Source of the DNA: a virus
DNA: 55,061 bases
Strand: one strand, 5' to 3'
IMG/VR virus record: IMGVR_UViG_3300021420_000042
Coordinates: 1-55,061 of that record
Below the pieces are notes generated by a model. It worked only from the letters and a program-made list of their open reading frames with translations. It searched no databases and was not told the origin of the DNA. Of the stretch, positions 16,726 through 24,262 are shown one piece after another. The first letter of the stretch is position 1. Each line of letters starts with the position of its first letter. The position numbers and the translations under genes were made by a program.

Positions 16726-16896
16726 GTCTGGTTATCTCCTTGGCACCGGTTTGGCGCAGTGGCGCCCACACCTGCAATGCCTCGTTTAGCAGTCTAGGGC
16801 CAAACGGGTGCCGGTTGCAAGATAATCCTTGACGGTTGTGTGCGTATCGGGCAAATATACGTGTCCTTATACGTTCAACCACGAGGGGTAACCGGA
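16726..16896. promoter_or_regulatory. Divergent control region between 16725 (-) and 16897 (+)
   Basis: 171 bases without a gene between two divergent starts. It contains a TTGACG at 16829-16834 followed by an AT-rich stretch AAATATACG (16853-16861) and a second TATACG (16868-16873). These match half-sites of the operator element found at the other early promoters. Each flanking gene has its own Shine-Dalgarno. Exact start points cannot be fixed from sequence. Confidence 0.5.
16742..16812. repeat. 14-bp inverted repeat with 43-base spacer
   Basis: Left arm GGCACCGGTTTGGC at 16742-16755, right arm GCCAAACGGGTGCC at 16799-16812. The arms are complementary with one mismatch. They lie in the divergent control region, upstream of the XRE regulator, and could be a dimer-binding site or a cruciform. 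Confidence 0.6.
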
Positions 16897-17304
16897 ATGA
16901 TCGCGCAGAAGAAACCGAACGCCGTGGATGTCCATGTTGGTAACAAACTCAGGCAAGCTCGCTTGATGGGCAGCATGTCGCAAACCGATCTGGCCAACGG
17001 CGTAGGGCTTACGTTTCAGCAGATTCAGAAATACGAAAAAGGCACCAATCGTATCGGCGCGTCACGGCTGCAACAGTTTTGTCATATACTGAAAGTGCCG
17101 CCTGGATATTTTTTCGAGGGTTCGCCTGTGGCCACTCCCAAGAGCAATGACCCTGATGTGGCGATCACTGCGTTTTTGTCCACCAGTACCGGCTTGGCGA
17201 TCGTCCAGACCGCCATGAGGCTGGATGCAAAAGCGCAAAAGGCGGTTGCGGAATTTCTCAATCAGTGGGTTTTGTTCACGCGGCGTGCCGCGTTTAACGA
17301 ATGA
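16897..17304 (+). CDS. XRE-family transcriptional regulator
   Basis: 135 residues, ATG at 16897 with GAGGGG upstream. The HTH is at about residues 15-70: VGNKLRQARLMGSMSQTDLA, then LTFQQIQKYEKGTNRIGASR and a VPPGYFFEG stretch. This wording is typical of alphaproteobacterial XRE regulators, including rhizobial ones. The C-terminal 50 residues form a helical dimerisation region. It heads a five-gene operon joined by four-base overlaps, and diverges from the winged-helix gene. It may be an early switch acting beside the S24-type repressor. Confidence 0.85.
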   Translation: MIAQKKPNAVDVHVGNKLRQARLMGSMSQTDLANGVGLTFQQIQKYEKGTNRIGASRLQQFCHILKVPPGYFFEGSPVATPKSNDPDVAITAFLSTSTGLAIVQTAMRLDAKAQKAVAEFLNQWVLFTRRAAFNE

Positions 17305-17834
17305 ATGATCCAGCCATATTTGCCGCGCTATCGGACAATCGGTGTCCGGATTGCAACGGATCGAATTGGCGCCCCGGTCCGCGCGGCGGCCTGGCTCAGA
17401 ATATCGAATGCCGCAGTTGTCTGGCTCGCTTCAACGTCACGCGGTTTGACGGCACTCTGGTCTTTGCCGAACGTATAACAAAACACTCCGATGGCGGCCC
17501 GGCGTGGTCTGACCTGGCGATCAGGTCGGCCGCCAACATTACCGCCAAGGTGCTTGAACTGGCCAGCGCCATTGCCGATCGGACATCGGCCTCGCTGGCG
17601 GCGCAAGGCGCTCCGGTTACGCGTGACGTTTGCAAACACGTCGTGAGGGAACAGGCGAGCAATGTTCTGTTGATGTGGCTGTTGGGCGAAAAGCTAGACC
17701 TGCCGAGCTATGTCTTGGCCGATGACGGTTCCTCGATCACCTGTCTGGTCTGCGGCACGACCAGCTACAACGTTAACGATGTCGAGAAAAAATATTGCGG
17801 GCGCTGCCATCGGTTTCATGAGGCTGCCGCATGA
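17301..17834 (+). CDS. Protein with two zinc ribbons
   Basis: 177 residues. The N-terminal site is CPDCNGSNWRPG...C.SC, and the C-terminal site is ITCLVCGTTSYNVNDVE then YCGRCHRFHE. The latter alone is a common small zinc ribbon in phages and bacteria; here it is fused to a helical middle region (residues about 75-135). Zinc ribbons of this type often bind nucleic acid or protein. The gene overlaps both neighbours by four bases. Confidence 0.6.
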   Translation: MNDPAIFAALSDNRCPDCNGSNWRPGPRGGLAQNIECRSCLARFNVTRFDGTLVFAERITKHSDGGPAWSDLAIRSAANITAKVLELASAIADRTSASLAAQGAPVTRDVCKHVVREQASNVLLMWLLGEKLDLPSYVLADDGSSITCLVCGTTSYNVNDVEKKYCGRCHRFHEAAA

Positions 17835-18040
17835 GCGCGCCGCGCACTCTGGAACAACGCTGGCCGGCGCTGCCGTGGCGCGTGCCGCTTCATGTCACCT
17901 GGCCCGACGCTCAATTCTATGCCTGCCGGCTTTGCATCGGCCTGCACGGTCTGACACGAAATTCGCCGCACCAATGGGCGACTGAGATCGAAGCCCAACG
18001 CCATATCGATAGCGAGCATCCGCAGGGACCGATGCAGTGA
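17831..18040 (+). CDS. Small C2H2-like zinc-site protein
   Basis: 69 residues: YACRLCIGLHGLTRN, later HIDSEHPQG. The spacing CxxC....His...H resembles the single C2H2 finger of small phage proteins. It begins at ATG overlapping the stop before it, and its own stop overlaps the next gene's GTG start. Confidence 0.5.
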   Translation: MSAPRTLEQRWPALPWRVPLHVTWPDAQFYACRLCIGLHGLTRNSPHQWATEIEAQRHIDSEHPQGPMQ

Positions 18041-18462
18041 CGTTACGCAATGGCAAGCCGCTGATTGTTGCGAAAGTGCCGTGCGGGTCCTGTCCTTATC
18101 GCAAGGACGTGCCGTCAGGTATCTGGGCGCGCAGCGAATACGACAAGCTGTCGCTGTACGATGGCCCGACTTGGGCGCAACACCACGCGCTTTTCCTGTG
18201 TCACCAGCGCGACGGTTGTTTATGTGCTGGCTGGTTGGCGTGCCACGATCCAGGTGAGTTGTTGGCGCTTCGCTTGCACAGCCGTACTGGATCAACGCGC
18301 ATTGACCCTGCGGTCTATGATTACAAAACAAACGTGCCAGTGTTTGCATCCGGTGCAGAGGCCCGCGCGCACGGCATCAAGGATATTCGCCGTCCTAAGC
18401 TCAAGGCCCGCAAAATGATTCTTGGCGTCTTGCATACCATCGGGAGGGCACGTCGCAGATGA
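18037..18462 (+). CDS. DUF6283-type cysteine-rich protein
   Basis: 141 residues beginning at GTG (AGGGA upstream, overlap GTGA with the preceding stop). The pattern PCGSCPYRKDVPSGIW, then a LSLYDGPTWAQHHALFLCHQ segment and GCLCAGWLACH matches the DUF6283 family: one CxxC pair, a conserved Tyr-Asp, then a CH...C.C.GW site. It probably binds a metal. Its function is unknown, but it is common in actinophages and prophages. Confidence 0.65.
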   Translation: MTLRNGKPLIVAKVPCGSCPYRKDVPSGIWARSEYDKLSLYDGPTWAQHHALFLCHQRDGCLCAGWLACHDPGELLALRLHSRTGSTRIDPAVYDYKTNVPVFASGAEARAHGIKDIRRPKLKARKMILGVLHTIGRARRR

Positions 18463-18638
18463 AACGCACCGACCATTGCGCTCAGTGCCAGTTTTTTTGG
18501 GGCACCGTCTATGAGCCTGGACAAGATGCGCGCCCAAACTCGGAGCTTGAGTTGAGGTATGGCGAGTGCCGACGCTTTCCAGCTTGGGTCCAGCGGCGAC
18601 CGAAGGATTGTTGCGGTGAATTCACAATACGAGAGTGA
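18459..18638 (+). CDS. Small zinc-finger-like protein (59 residues)
   Basis: MKRTDHCAQCQFFWG, later ELRYGECRRFPAW and KDCCGEF. The C..C.F...GxCRRFP....CCGEF pattern is well known in small phage proteins. The ATG overlaps the stop of the gene before it, as with the other four genes of the operon, which supports translation. Function unknown. Confidence 0.6.
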   Translation: MKRTDHCAQCQFFWGTVYEPGQDARPNSELELRYGECRRFPAWVQRRPKDCCGEFTIRE

Positions 18639-18866
18639 TCACCAGTCCTGATCTGGCGCCAACTCGCGGACGGTCCAGCGGCCGTCTCGGCCAACGGTAA
18701 CCCATGCATAAGCAACGCCGTCCTTGCTGATTTTCTCGACAATGGCCTTTGGCATTGTGCTGCGCAGCGAACGTGTTTGTATGATGCGTGCGCGGTCGCG
18801 CATCACATAATAATCTTCGTTCTTTGTGATCTTGATGACGACTCGCGGTTTGGCTGGGACGTTCAT
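18639..18866 (-). CDS. Small hypothetical protein
   Basis: 75 residues from the ATG at 18866 (GGAA upstream; an in-frame TTG further up is less likely). It reads as a short beta-rich domain: VVIKITKNEDYYVMRDRARI, then AYAWVTVGRDGRWTVREL. It converges with the rightward operon, with stops directly adjacent (18638/18639). No family recognised. Confidence 0.5.
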   Translation of the reverse strand: MNVPAKPRVVIKITKNEDYYVMRDRARIIQTRSLRSTMPKAIVEKISKDGVAYAWVTVGRDGRWTVRELAPDQDW

Positions 18867-18881
18867 GATTGTGGATTCCAA

Positions 18882-19016
18882 AGGTAAGACAACCGGTTGC
18901 CGTGGAGCAACCGGCGTCTCCCGTATGACTTGTTCATGCTTTGATAAGGTCTGACTGATCCACCATGATCAGTCGTGGTCACATGGCACGTCTCCCTGGT
19001 CGTTGATAGGAAACCG
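18882..19016 (-). promoter_or_regulatory. Gap with two perfect hairpins after dnaB
   Basis: No gene is seen. Two perfect 8-bp stems lie here: CCGGTTGC/GCAACCGG (18893-18914, 6-base loop) and GACTGATC/GATCAGTC (18953-18974, 6-base loop). Neither has a strong T tract on the minus strand, so they are more likely RNA-processing or regulatory hairpins than simple terminators. Confidence 0.45.
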
Positions 19017-20453
19017 TCATCCGCCGACTCCGGCATAAGGCTCGCCGCGCGGTGCGGCGAGATTGGAGAACCGTGTCAATGCGGACTCAAATTGCAATTC
19101 CAGCGTTCCGGTCGGACCGTGGCGCTGCTTGGCGATGATCAGTTCGGCTTTGCCAACCACGCGGTTGCCATCGGCAAGCCATTGCGTGAACTTGTCGCTG
19201 TTCTGTTCCGATGGCTTGCGCATCAAGTGGTAGTATTCCTCGCGAAACACGAACAGCACCACGTCGGCATCCTGCTCGATCGATCCTGACTCGCGAAGAT
19301 CGGCAAGCTGTGGGCGCTTGTCGTCGCGGCTCTCGACCTGGCGCGACAGTTGCGCGACGGCGAGGATCGGAATGTCGAGGTCCTTGGCCAGCGTTTTCAG
19401 TCCGGTGGTGATCTCGGTTACCTCCATGACTCGGTTCTCGTTCTGCCGGCGTACCGAGCCGTGCATCAATTGCAGATAATCGATCACCAAGAGTGACAGC
19501 CCGTGCTGGCGTTTCAAGCGTCTGGCGCGGGCCGTGACCTGTGCGATGGACAGGCCGCCAGCTTCATCGATGTAGAGCGGCAGCCCAGCCAAACGTTCCG
19601 ACGCGTCGCGGATGCGGTGAAATTCAGGTTCCTCGAATGACCCGCGCCGGATCAGGTTCGACGGAATGCCGGTCTGTTCGGCGATGATGCGAGTCGCCAG
19701 TTGCTCGCGTGACATTTCCAACGAGAAAAACCCAACTCCTTCGCGCTCCTTTCCTTCGTCACGGCACGCTTGTGCGACGTAGTAGGCAATGTTTGTCGCA
19801 AGCGCGGTCTTGCCCATGCCTGGCCGGCCGGCCAGGATGATCAGGTCCGATTTTTGTAACCCGCCCATTTTCCCGTCGAGGTCGATCAAGCCTGTGGCAA
19901 GACCCGACAGGCCGCCGTCACGCTGATAGGCTCTGGCCGCGAGATCGACCGCCTCGGCCAGCGCCATATCGAACTGCACAAAGCCGTCGCCGTACCGCGA
20001 GGTTTCGGCGAGGTGATAAAGCTTGCTTTCCGTTTGCTCGATCAGTTCGTCCGGGTCTTGCGCCATGGCGTGCCGGGCTTGCTGATTGAGATCGTCGCTG
20101 ATCTCGATCAGGCCGCGGCGTGTCGCGAGGTCGCGAATGAGCCGGCCGAAATCGACGGCATTGAAAATCGTGGTGGCCTCTGCGGCCAGGTGCGCCAGAT
20201 ATTGGTTGACCGTGAGGTCTAAATTCTCGAACTGCGGTAGCTGATCCTTGATGGTGACCGGAGTGACGGCGCGGCCGGCGCGGATCATGCGCGCCATCAC
20301 CTCGAATATCTTGCCGTGCATTGGTTCGTAGAAATGCTGCGGCTGTAGAAAATCCGACACGCGATCGAAGGCGACGTTGCTGATCAGGATGGCGCCGAGC
20401 AAGCCCTGTTCGGCTTCCAGTGAAAACGGGTCTGGCAGCACGTCGTCGGTCAT
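19017..20453 (-). CDS. dnaB: Replicative DNA helicase DnaB
   Basis: 478 residues. The N-terminal DnaB domain (PFSLEAEQGLLGAILI) is followed by the RecA-like ATPase with Walker A AGRPGMGKTA, FFSLEMS, the LLVIDYLQLM Walker B, then VAQLSRQVE and the LADLRESGSIEQDADVV arginine-finger region. It unwinds DNA at the phage fork. Length is normal. It starts seven bases after the RlpA stop, so the two share a transcript from the promoter near 20985. A loader was not identified with certainty; the DnaD/O-like protein at 49303 is a candidate partner. Confidence 0.92.
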   Translation of the reverse strand: MTDDVLPDPFSLEAEQGLLGAILISNVAFDRVSDFLQPQHFYEPMHGKIFEVMARMIRAGRAVTPVTIKDQLPQFENLDLTVNQYLAHLAAEATTIFNAVDFGRLIRDLATRRGLIEISDDLNQQARHAMAQDPDELIEQTESKLYHLAETSRYGDGFVQFDMALAEAVDLAARAYQRDGGLSGLATGLIDLDGKMGGLQKSDLIILAGRPGMGKTALATNIAYYVAQACRDEGKEREGVGFFSLEMSREQLATRIIAEQTGIPSNLIRRGSFEEPEFHRIRDASERLAGLPLYIDEAGGLSIAQVTARARRLKRQHGLSLLVIDYLQLMHGSVRRQNENRVMEVTEITTGLKTLAKDLDIPILAVAQLSRQVESRDDKRPQLADLRESGSIEQDADVVLFVFREEYYHLMRKPSEQNSDKFTQWLADGNRVVGKAELIIAKQRHGPTGTLELQFESALTRFSNLAAPRGEPYAGVGG

Positions 20454-20459
20454 GGCACG

Positions 20460-20957
20460 TCACAGCACCGCTAGACGCACCGGACAGGTTCCTGATCCGA
20501 TCATGCCCAGCGCTCGCGCCGCCGCGATCGAGACATCGATGATCCGGCCGCGAATAAACGGACCGCGGTCATTGATCGTGACGGTGACCGATCGGCCGTT
20601 GCGGGTATTGGTGACCTCGACGCGTGATCCGAATGGCAGGGTCCGGTGCGCCGCCGTCATGCCACCGCCGCGTCCGCCGTACCATGAGGCCATGCCGGTG
20701 TTGGTGGTGTACGGCAACGACGTTTTGCCGCGGCATTGCTGCCACCATTGCGGAGTTTGTTGCGCGCGACTCGGCGGCACTTGGCACCATGACCAAGGCG
20801 CGGTCTCACGGATATCGCCAAGCATGTGCAGCAAGCCGATGCCCAGCGCTGCGACCATGGGATGGACGCGATGCGTGGTGTGACCGGCCAGCGCCGGCTT
20901 GGCGGGCGACAGCACGACGATGCAGGCGGCCAGTGCTGCCGCGGTGGCGATACGCAT
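20460..20957 (-). CDS. Secreted RlpA-like double-psi beta-barrel protein
   Basis: 165 residues with a signal peptide (IATAAALAACIVVLSPAKPALAG shortened here; cleavage after ALA). The RlpA core is complete: TGMASWYGGRGGGMTAAHRT, LPFGSRVEVTN, NGRSVTVTINDRGPF and GRIIDVSIAAARALGM. RlpA proteins are lytic transglycosylases or septal-ring proteins acting on peptidoglycan denuded of stem peptides. In a phage it may help lysis or DNA entry. It is odd that it lies directly upstream of dnaB rather than with the lysis genes. GGAG precedes the ATG. Confidence 0.8.
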   Translation of the reverse strand: MRIATAAALAACIVVLSPAKPALAGHTTHRVHPMVAALGIGLLHMLGDIRETAPWSWCQVPPSRAQQTPQWWQQCRGKTSLPYTTNTGMASWYGGRGGGMTAAHRTLPFGSRVEVTNTRNGRSVTVTINDRGPFIRGRIIDVSIAAARALGMIGSGTCPVRLAVL

Positions 20958-20981
20958 ATTGAGGACTCCGGTTACGCCCGC

Positions 20982-21095
20982 TCACGTATATTTAACCGCG
21001 TCGGGACCGGCGTCGTCAAGGGGCCTGAATTGGAACTCCGTCGCGCCAGTGTTGGTTTGGATGCCCCACTGAGAAAAGTCAGGTGCGGTCCGCAT
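20982..21095 (-). CDS. Possible 37-residue small protein
   Basis: MRTAPDFSQWGIQTNTGATE, then FRPLDDAG. The composition is protein-like and the TEFQFRPL stretch recalls small phage proteins of the kind at 21879. It would lie just upstream of RlpA. The ATG follows GGAG with almost no spacing, and the operator overlaps its last codons, so it may be a chance frame. Confidence 0.3.
   Translation of the reverse strand: MRTAPDFSQWGIQTNTGATEFQFRPLDDAGPDAVKYT
20985..21019 (-). promoter_or_regulatory. Leftward promoter with operator for rlpA-dnaB
   Basis: On the minus strand: TTGACG (21019-21014), an 18-base spacer, TTAAAT (20995-20990). The operator variant CGGTTAAATATACG (20998-20985) covers the -10 region. 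This places rlpA and dnaB under the same control as the other early units. From 21096 to 21280 I see no gene. Confidence 0.55.
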
Positions 21096-21280
21096 CTCCG
21101 CAGTGAAGGCCCGGCTATCCGTTGGCCTTATTCCTGGTCATTTAGCGCCGCAGACTTGCTCCCAGGTCGGACTGATCTACTTTCCGCCGTGGGCATTGCC
21201 GCCCATATTTCGCTCACGGTACATTCAATCGATCCGCTGCTTTCGACACCCGGCTGGCGCCGGGGTCGCACCCGATTCAG

Positions 21281-21523
21281 TTATTCCAGAACGACGCGAT
21301 CGGCTTGCTCGATCTGGTCGCGCAACGCGTCGGCAGCTTCGGACTGCCGGTCAAATTGTTCGGCCAGCCGCTCCCAGCCGGGTTCGCCGTCCTTTTCCAG
21401 TTTGCTAGCGGCCTTGCGGTATTCATCGGCCGCAGTGAATAGCGCCGTGGTCAGCGTGGTGCGCTGATCCTCGGTGAGTGCCGGGTAGTTGGCCCGGCGC
21501 AGTTCTCTCAGTCCTTGCACCAT
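21281..21523 (-). CDS. Small helical hypothetical protein
   Basis: 80 residues from the ATG at 21523 (AAGGAAGG upstream). Almost entirely charged alpha helix: LRELRRANYPALTEDQRTTL, then ADEYRKAASKLEKDG and LAEQFDRQSEAADALRDQIE, consistent with a small coiled coil. Function unknown. It is the last gene of the leftward 27.2-21.3 kb operon. Confidence 0.6.
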   Translation of the reverse strand: MVQGLRELRRANYPALTEDQRTTLTTALFTAADEYRKAASKLEKDGEPGWERLAEQFDRQSEAADALRDQIEQADRVVLE

Positions 21524-21525
21524 TG

Positions 21526-21789
21526 TCAGATTCCTTCCTTTGCTTCGCGACAGGCGCGGTCGCACGCTTCATAATCCCGCGCCCGCATCTGGCCGCCGAT
21601 CAATGCAGCGTCGCCCGCTTTGCAGATGTAGGCGAGTTGATGGACCATAAGCCGCACCGCAGGATCGGCGCAGACATCGCCGCGTTCCTGGCGGACCTCG
21701 CGGCACGCCTCGATGATCGAGTGCGCGATGCCACTTGGATTACAGGCGCCCGTTTGAATCATGAGCGCGTCGGCGTGACGTTTAGCCAT
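21526..21789 (-). CDS. Conserved phage protein
   Basis: 87 residues. The pattern HADALMIQTGACNPSGIAHS, then DPAVRLMVHQLAYIC recurs in many phages and prophages of proteobacteria. It has several Cys and His residues that may bind a metal. Function unknown. The leader contains the repeated hairpin at 21808-21848 followed by GGGAG. Confidence 0.6.
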   Translation of the reverse strand: MAKRHADALMIQTGACNPSGIAHSIIEACREVRQERGDVCADPAVRLMVHQLAYICKAGDAALIGGQMRARDYEACDRACREAKEGI

Positions 21790-21807
21790 TGTTGTCTCCC
21801 GTGATTG

Positions 21808-21848
21808 GATTGCACTGTGACGCGGCGGGACCTACCGCCGCGCTCAGT
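21808..21848 (-). repeat. Intercistronic hairpin repeat, type A copy 1
   Basis: 41 bp, 38 identical to 22626-22666. It forms CGCGGCGG/CCGCCGCG with a 6-base loop. The outermost pair is C-G here and G-C in the other copy, a compensatory change that argues for selection on the RNA stem. Confidence 0.7.
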
Positions 21849-21878
21849 GGAATCGCTTTAAGTACCGCAATGCGGTGG

Positions 21879-21980
21879 TTAAGATTTCTCGACATTTTCG
21901 TCAATCCATTCGCGGCCGGCATCGGTGAGCGGCGTGAACGTGAACACGCTGCCGTGGTTGGATACTATGACATCTGCCAT
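21879..21980 (-). CDS. Small 33-residue conserved protein
   Basis: MADVIVSNHGSVFTFTPLTD, then GREWIDENV. It matches the start of a widespread small phage protein (usually MA.iiv.n.Gtif...PLT..areWi.e.v), which is normally 55-65 residues. Here the product stops early at TAA, so it may be a shortened version. AAAGGGAG lies before the ATG. Confidence 0.55.
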   Translation of the reverse strand: MADVIVSNHGSVFTFTPLTDAGREWIDENVEKS

Positions 21981-22000
21981 GGTGGTTTCTCCCTTTGGTT

Positions 22001-22237
22001 TCAACGTGCGCGCCATGATGCCCCTCGCTGTGCATTGTAGCGAAATTCGATGACTGAGGCGTCCTTATAGTGCGCTTCCAAGAACGTTACACGTCCGCTT
22101 GCATTGCGACGCTCGCCAACGATTCGCGCCGGCTCGAACAGCTTGCGCGGGGTATTGCGATACATGGCATAGCCGCCCGTCAAGGTGACGGCGCTGGCGT
22201 CGGCGACCAACGCGATGATTTTTTTAGCGGTTGTCAT
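22001..22237 (-). CDS. Small hypothetical protein
   Basis: 78 residues. The ATG overlaps the stop of the gene before it (ATGA). The N-terminal 27 residues (TTAKKIIALVADASAVTLTG) are hydrophobic enough for a signal or membrane anchor; the remainder is basic and beta-rich. No family recognised. Confidence 0.5.
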   Translation of the reverse strand: MTTAKKIIALVADASAVTLTGGYAMYRNTPRKLFEPARIVGERRNASGRVTFLEAHYKDASVIEFRYNAQRGASWRAR

Positions 22238-22605
22238 CGCGGGAACCCCGCTGTCATCCGCGCCCACTCGGCATCGGAATAGTTTTTCTGGATTTCGGAT
22301 TCCTTTGGCGTGGCGCGCGTGCCAAGGATGAACTCGACATCGACCACGTCGCCGTCTTTCAGTTCTGCCCAGTGTGTTTTGACGTAGTGATGTGCGACCT
22401 GTCTGGTGTGGCTTTTCTGCCGCTCCGGATTGTAGCCGCCTTCCCAGTCGTGAGCGCCGACCAGCACCACGTAGCGGTCTGGACAATCGCCATAGCCGGC
22501 GTGCCGTAGTACGGCGCGCTGGGCCTCGTTGTCGGCGGTCGGTTTGATCGCCAGCATCGAGATCGTTGTGCCTTCGTCGCGAATTTCAAGACATTTGATT
22601 TCCAT
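22234..22605 (-). CDS. Conserved phage protein
   Basis: 123 residues from the ATG at 22605. MEIKCLEIRDEGTTISMLAI, later HYVKTHWAELKDGDVVDVEF then ILGTRATPKESE matches a common phage protein whose C-terminal part reads 'eHWdeL.dGdVVDVeFilGEt..PK.se'. Its role is unknown. The hairpin repeat at 22626-22666 lies in its leader. Confidence 0.65.
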   Translation of the reverse strand: MEIKCLEIRDEGTTISMLAIKPTADNEAQRAVLRHAGYGDCPDRYVVLVGAHDWEGGYNPERQKSHTRQVAHHYVKTHWAELKDGDVVDVEFILGTRATPKESEIQKNYSDAEWARMTAGFPR

Positions 22606-22625
22606 CACAGTCTCCCGTTTGGTTT

Positions 22626-22666
22626 GATTGCACTGTGAGGCGGCGGGACTTACCGCCGCCCTCAGT
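22626..22666 (-). repeat. Intercistronic hairpin repeat, type A copy 2
   Basis: Partner of 21808-21848. Stem GGCGGCGG/CCGCCGCC with a 6-base loop, then a shared TCACAGTGCAATC flank and a GGGAGAC ribosome-binding site on the minus strand. Confidence 0.7.
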
Positions 22667-22670
22667 CCAG

Positions 22671-24191
22671 TCAGTGGGCACCAACGTCAAGGCCGGGCGC
22701 TCCCCATGGCGCGTTGGCGAGATACCCGCGCACCTTGTCGGGGTAGCCGTGCGCCGCGAACAGCACCGGCATTGAAGGCTCTGGACCGTTGTGTTCCAAA
22801 TCTTCAAACTCCATGTCGGTGAAGCAAACGACCAGCGACGCGTCCGGGGCGTTTTCCTCGACCCAGTTGAACAAGGGTCGCATCCGCGTCCCGCCGCCGC
22901 CCTTCGGATCGAACTCGATCTCATCGCCAGCGTGGTATTCGTCAACCCGCGTGACCCGCGTGTCGCCGTACACCACCACGACCTGATCAAGCACGCCATC
23001 ATCCAATGCCGCCTGCGCTTCCTCGTTGACGCATTGTAGCGCTTTGGCATCGCACGATGCAGAGGTATCGACCAGGAACACGCCCTTGTTGATACCGTCG
23101 CGTTGATTGCCCGGCAGGATCAGACCCTGGCCGGCAAAGCGCCGGTTGGGTCGGTTCCAGGTCTGGCTGACCAGCGCGCCTTGATCGAACCATGCCCGCA
23201 ATGTTTCGCGCCAGTCTTGTTTGCCGGCGTTCATGCGCTCGATCTCGCGGGTCATGTAGCCCGGCAGGTCGCCACGCGCTTTGGCCAATGACACGGCCTG
23301 CCGCGTGATCACGTCCCACTTGGCGTCCTGTTCGGCGATCTCTGCCGCGTCGGGCGCCGCGTCCAAAACCTCGCCGCACTGGCCCGCATCATTGCCGCCT
23401 TTCGGTGGCTCCGCTTGGCCCGCGTCGCTGTCCTGGTCGCCGGGTTGGTCGCCAGCGCTCGCGCCGTCGCCATCGGAAGGCTTGTCGCCTTCGTCATGGT
23501 CGCCGTCGCCGTTGCCGGCTTCCGCGTCGGCCTCGCGTTCGGCCTGTTCGCCGTCCGCATGGCCTTCGGCTTCCTCGTCCGGCTCATCGCCGGGTTTGGA
23601 TTGCTCGCTAGCATCGTCGGCGCCCGATTGATCGTCTCCGGATTCGTTGTCCGCTTCGGCATCGCCGTCGCCCGATTCTTGTTCGGACTGGCCCGGTTTG
23701 TTTTCGGGCTGGCCCTGGACGGGCTGTTGCTGGTCTTGCTGTTCTTTCTCGCGATTGGCTCGATCGAGTTCGCGGCAGCGGTAGATATCTTCCGCCGACA
23801 TACCCTTGTAATTGGGCTTCCAGTTTTCCGACAGCCACACCATGTGCGTCGCCGGCAGCTTGAAACCCTCGCCAAGAATATCTTGGTCGAGCGCGAGATC
23901 GCACGCCGCATTCCATTCCTTCGGATCACGCGCGCCGCGCCGTGTCGAGTGGTGCCGCGCGTCGTGTTCGCTTTCGTGAACCTGTGTCCCTTCGATTTCG
24001 GCTTGGGGCAGGCTCATTACAAAATCGGGATTCCAGTAGTGATGTTTGCTGTCGGTGCCTGCGGTCTTGACCGATCGTGACATGATCGGCACGACGTTGG
24101 CGACCAAACAACCGTAGAATGGCCGACTTGCAATGACCGCGGCTCGCGCCTTTTGGACGCGCTCCGCTGCCAGTTTTTCAAGGTTTTCCAT
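22671..24191 (-). CDS. Putative metallopeptidase fused to VWA domain (CobT-like)
   Basis: 506 residues. N-terminal domain (about 1-140): a zinc metallopeptidase motif HESEH at residues 72-76 and WNAACDLALDQDI, typical of the DUF2201 family. Then a very acidic, Gly/Ser-rich linker (about 165-280). C-terminal domain (about 290-506): a VWA-like fold with a MIDAS motif DTSAS at 375-379 and GGGGTRMRP. This matches the metallopeptidase-VWA proteins that pair with MoxR-type ATPases; phage versions are often labelled CobT-like. The partner ATPase is two genes upstream. It may load or remodel a protein target. Confidence 0.8.
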   Translation of the reverse strand: MENLEKLAAERVQKARAAVIASRPFYGCLVANVVPIMSRSVKTAGTDSKHHYWNPDFVMSLPQAEIEGTQVHESEHDARHHSTRRGARDPKEWNAACDLALDQDILGEGFKLPATHMVWLSENWKPNYKGMSAEDIYRCRELDRANREKEQQDQQQPVQGQPENKPGQSEQESGDGDAEADNESGDDQSGADDASEQSKPGDEPDEEAEGHADGEQAEREADAEAGNGDGDHDEGDKPSDGDGASAGDQPGDQDSDAGQAEPPKGGNDAGQCGEVLDAAPDAAEIAEQDAKWDVITRQAVSLAKARGDLPGYMTREIERMNAGKQDWRETLRAWFDQGALVSQTWNRPNRRFAGQGLILPGNQRDGINKGVFLVDTSASCDAKALQCVNEEAQAALDDGVLDQVVVVYGDTRVTRVDEYHAGDEIEFDPKGGGGTRMRPLFNWVEENAPDASLVVCFTDMEFEDLEHNGPEPSMPVLFAAHGYPDKVRGYLANAPWGAPGLDVGAH

Positions 24192-24212
24192 TGGTGACTC
24201 CTAAAGAGTAAA

Positions 24213-24259
24213 AATCGCACGACACCGCGCCGGGCCTCACTCCGGCGCGATAGCTTGCG
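24213..24259 (-). repeat. Intercistronic hairpin repeat, type B copy 1
   Basis: 47 bp, 43 identical to 25184-25230. Perfect 8-bp stem CGCGCCGG/CCGGCGCG with an 8-base loop, followed on the minus strand by GTGTCGTGCGATT and a GGAGTCACC ribosome-binding region for the VWA gene. Confidence 0.7.
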
Positions 24260-24262
24260 ATG

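Noticed and set aside
23415-24080. 221-residue hydrophobic frame on the plus strand, looking like a membrane protein
   Set aside because: It is the complement of the acidic Asp/Glu/Gly linker of the VWA protein; acidic codons read as Val/Ala/Phe/Leu on the other strand.
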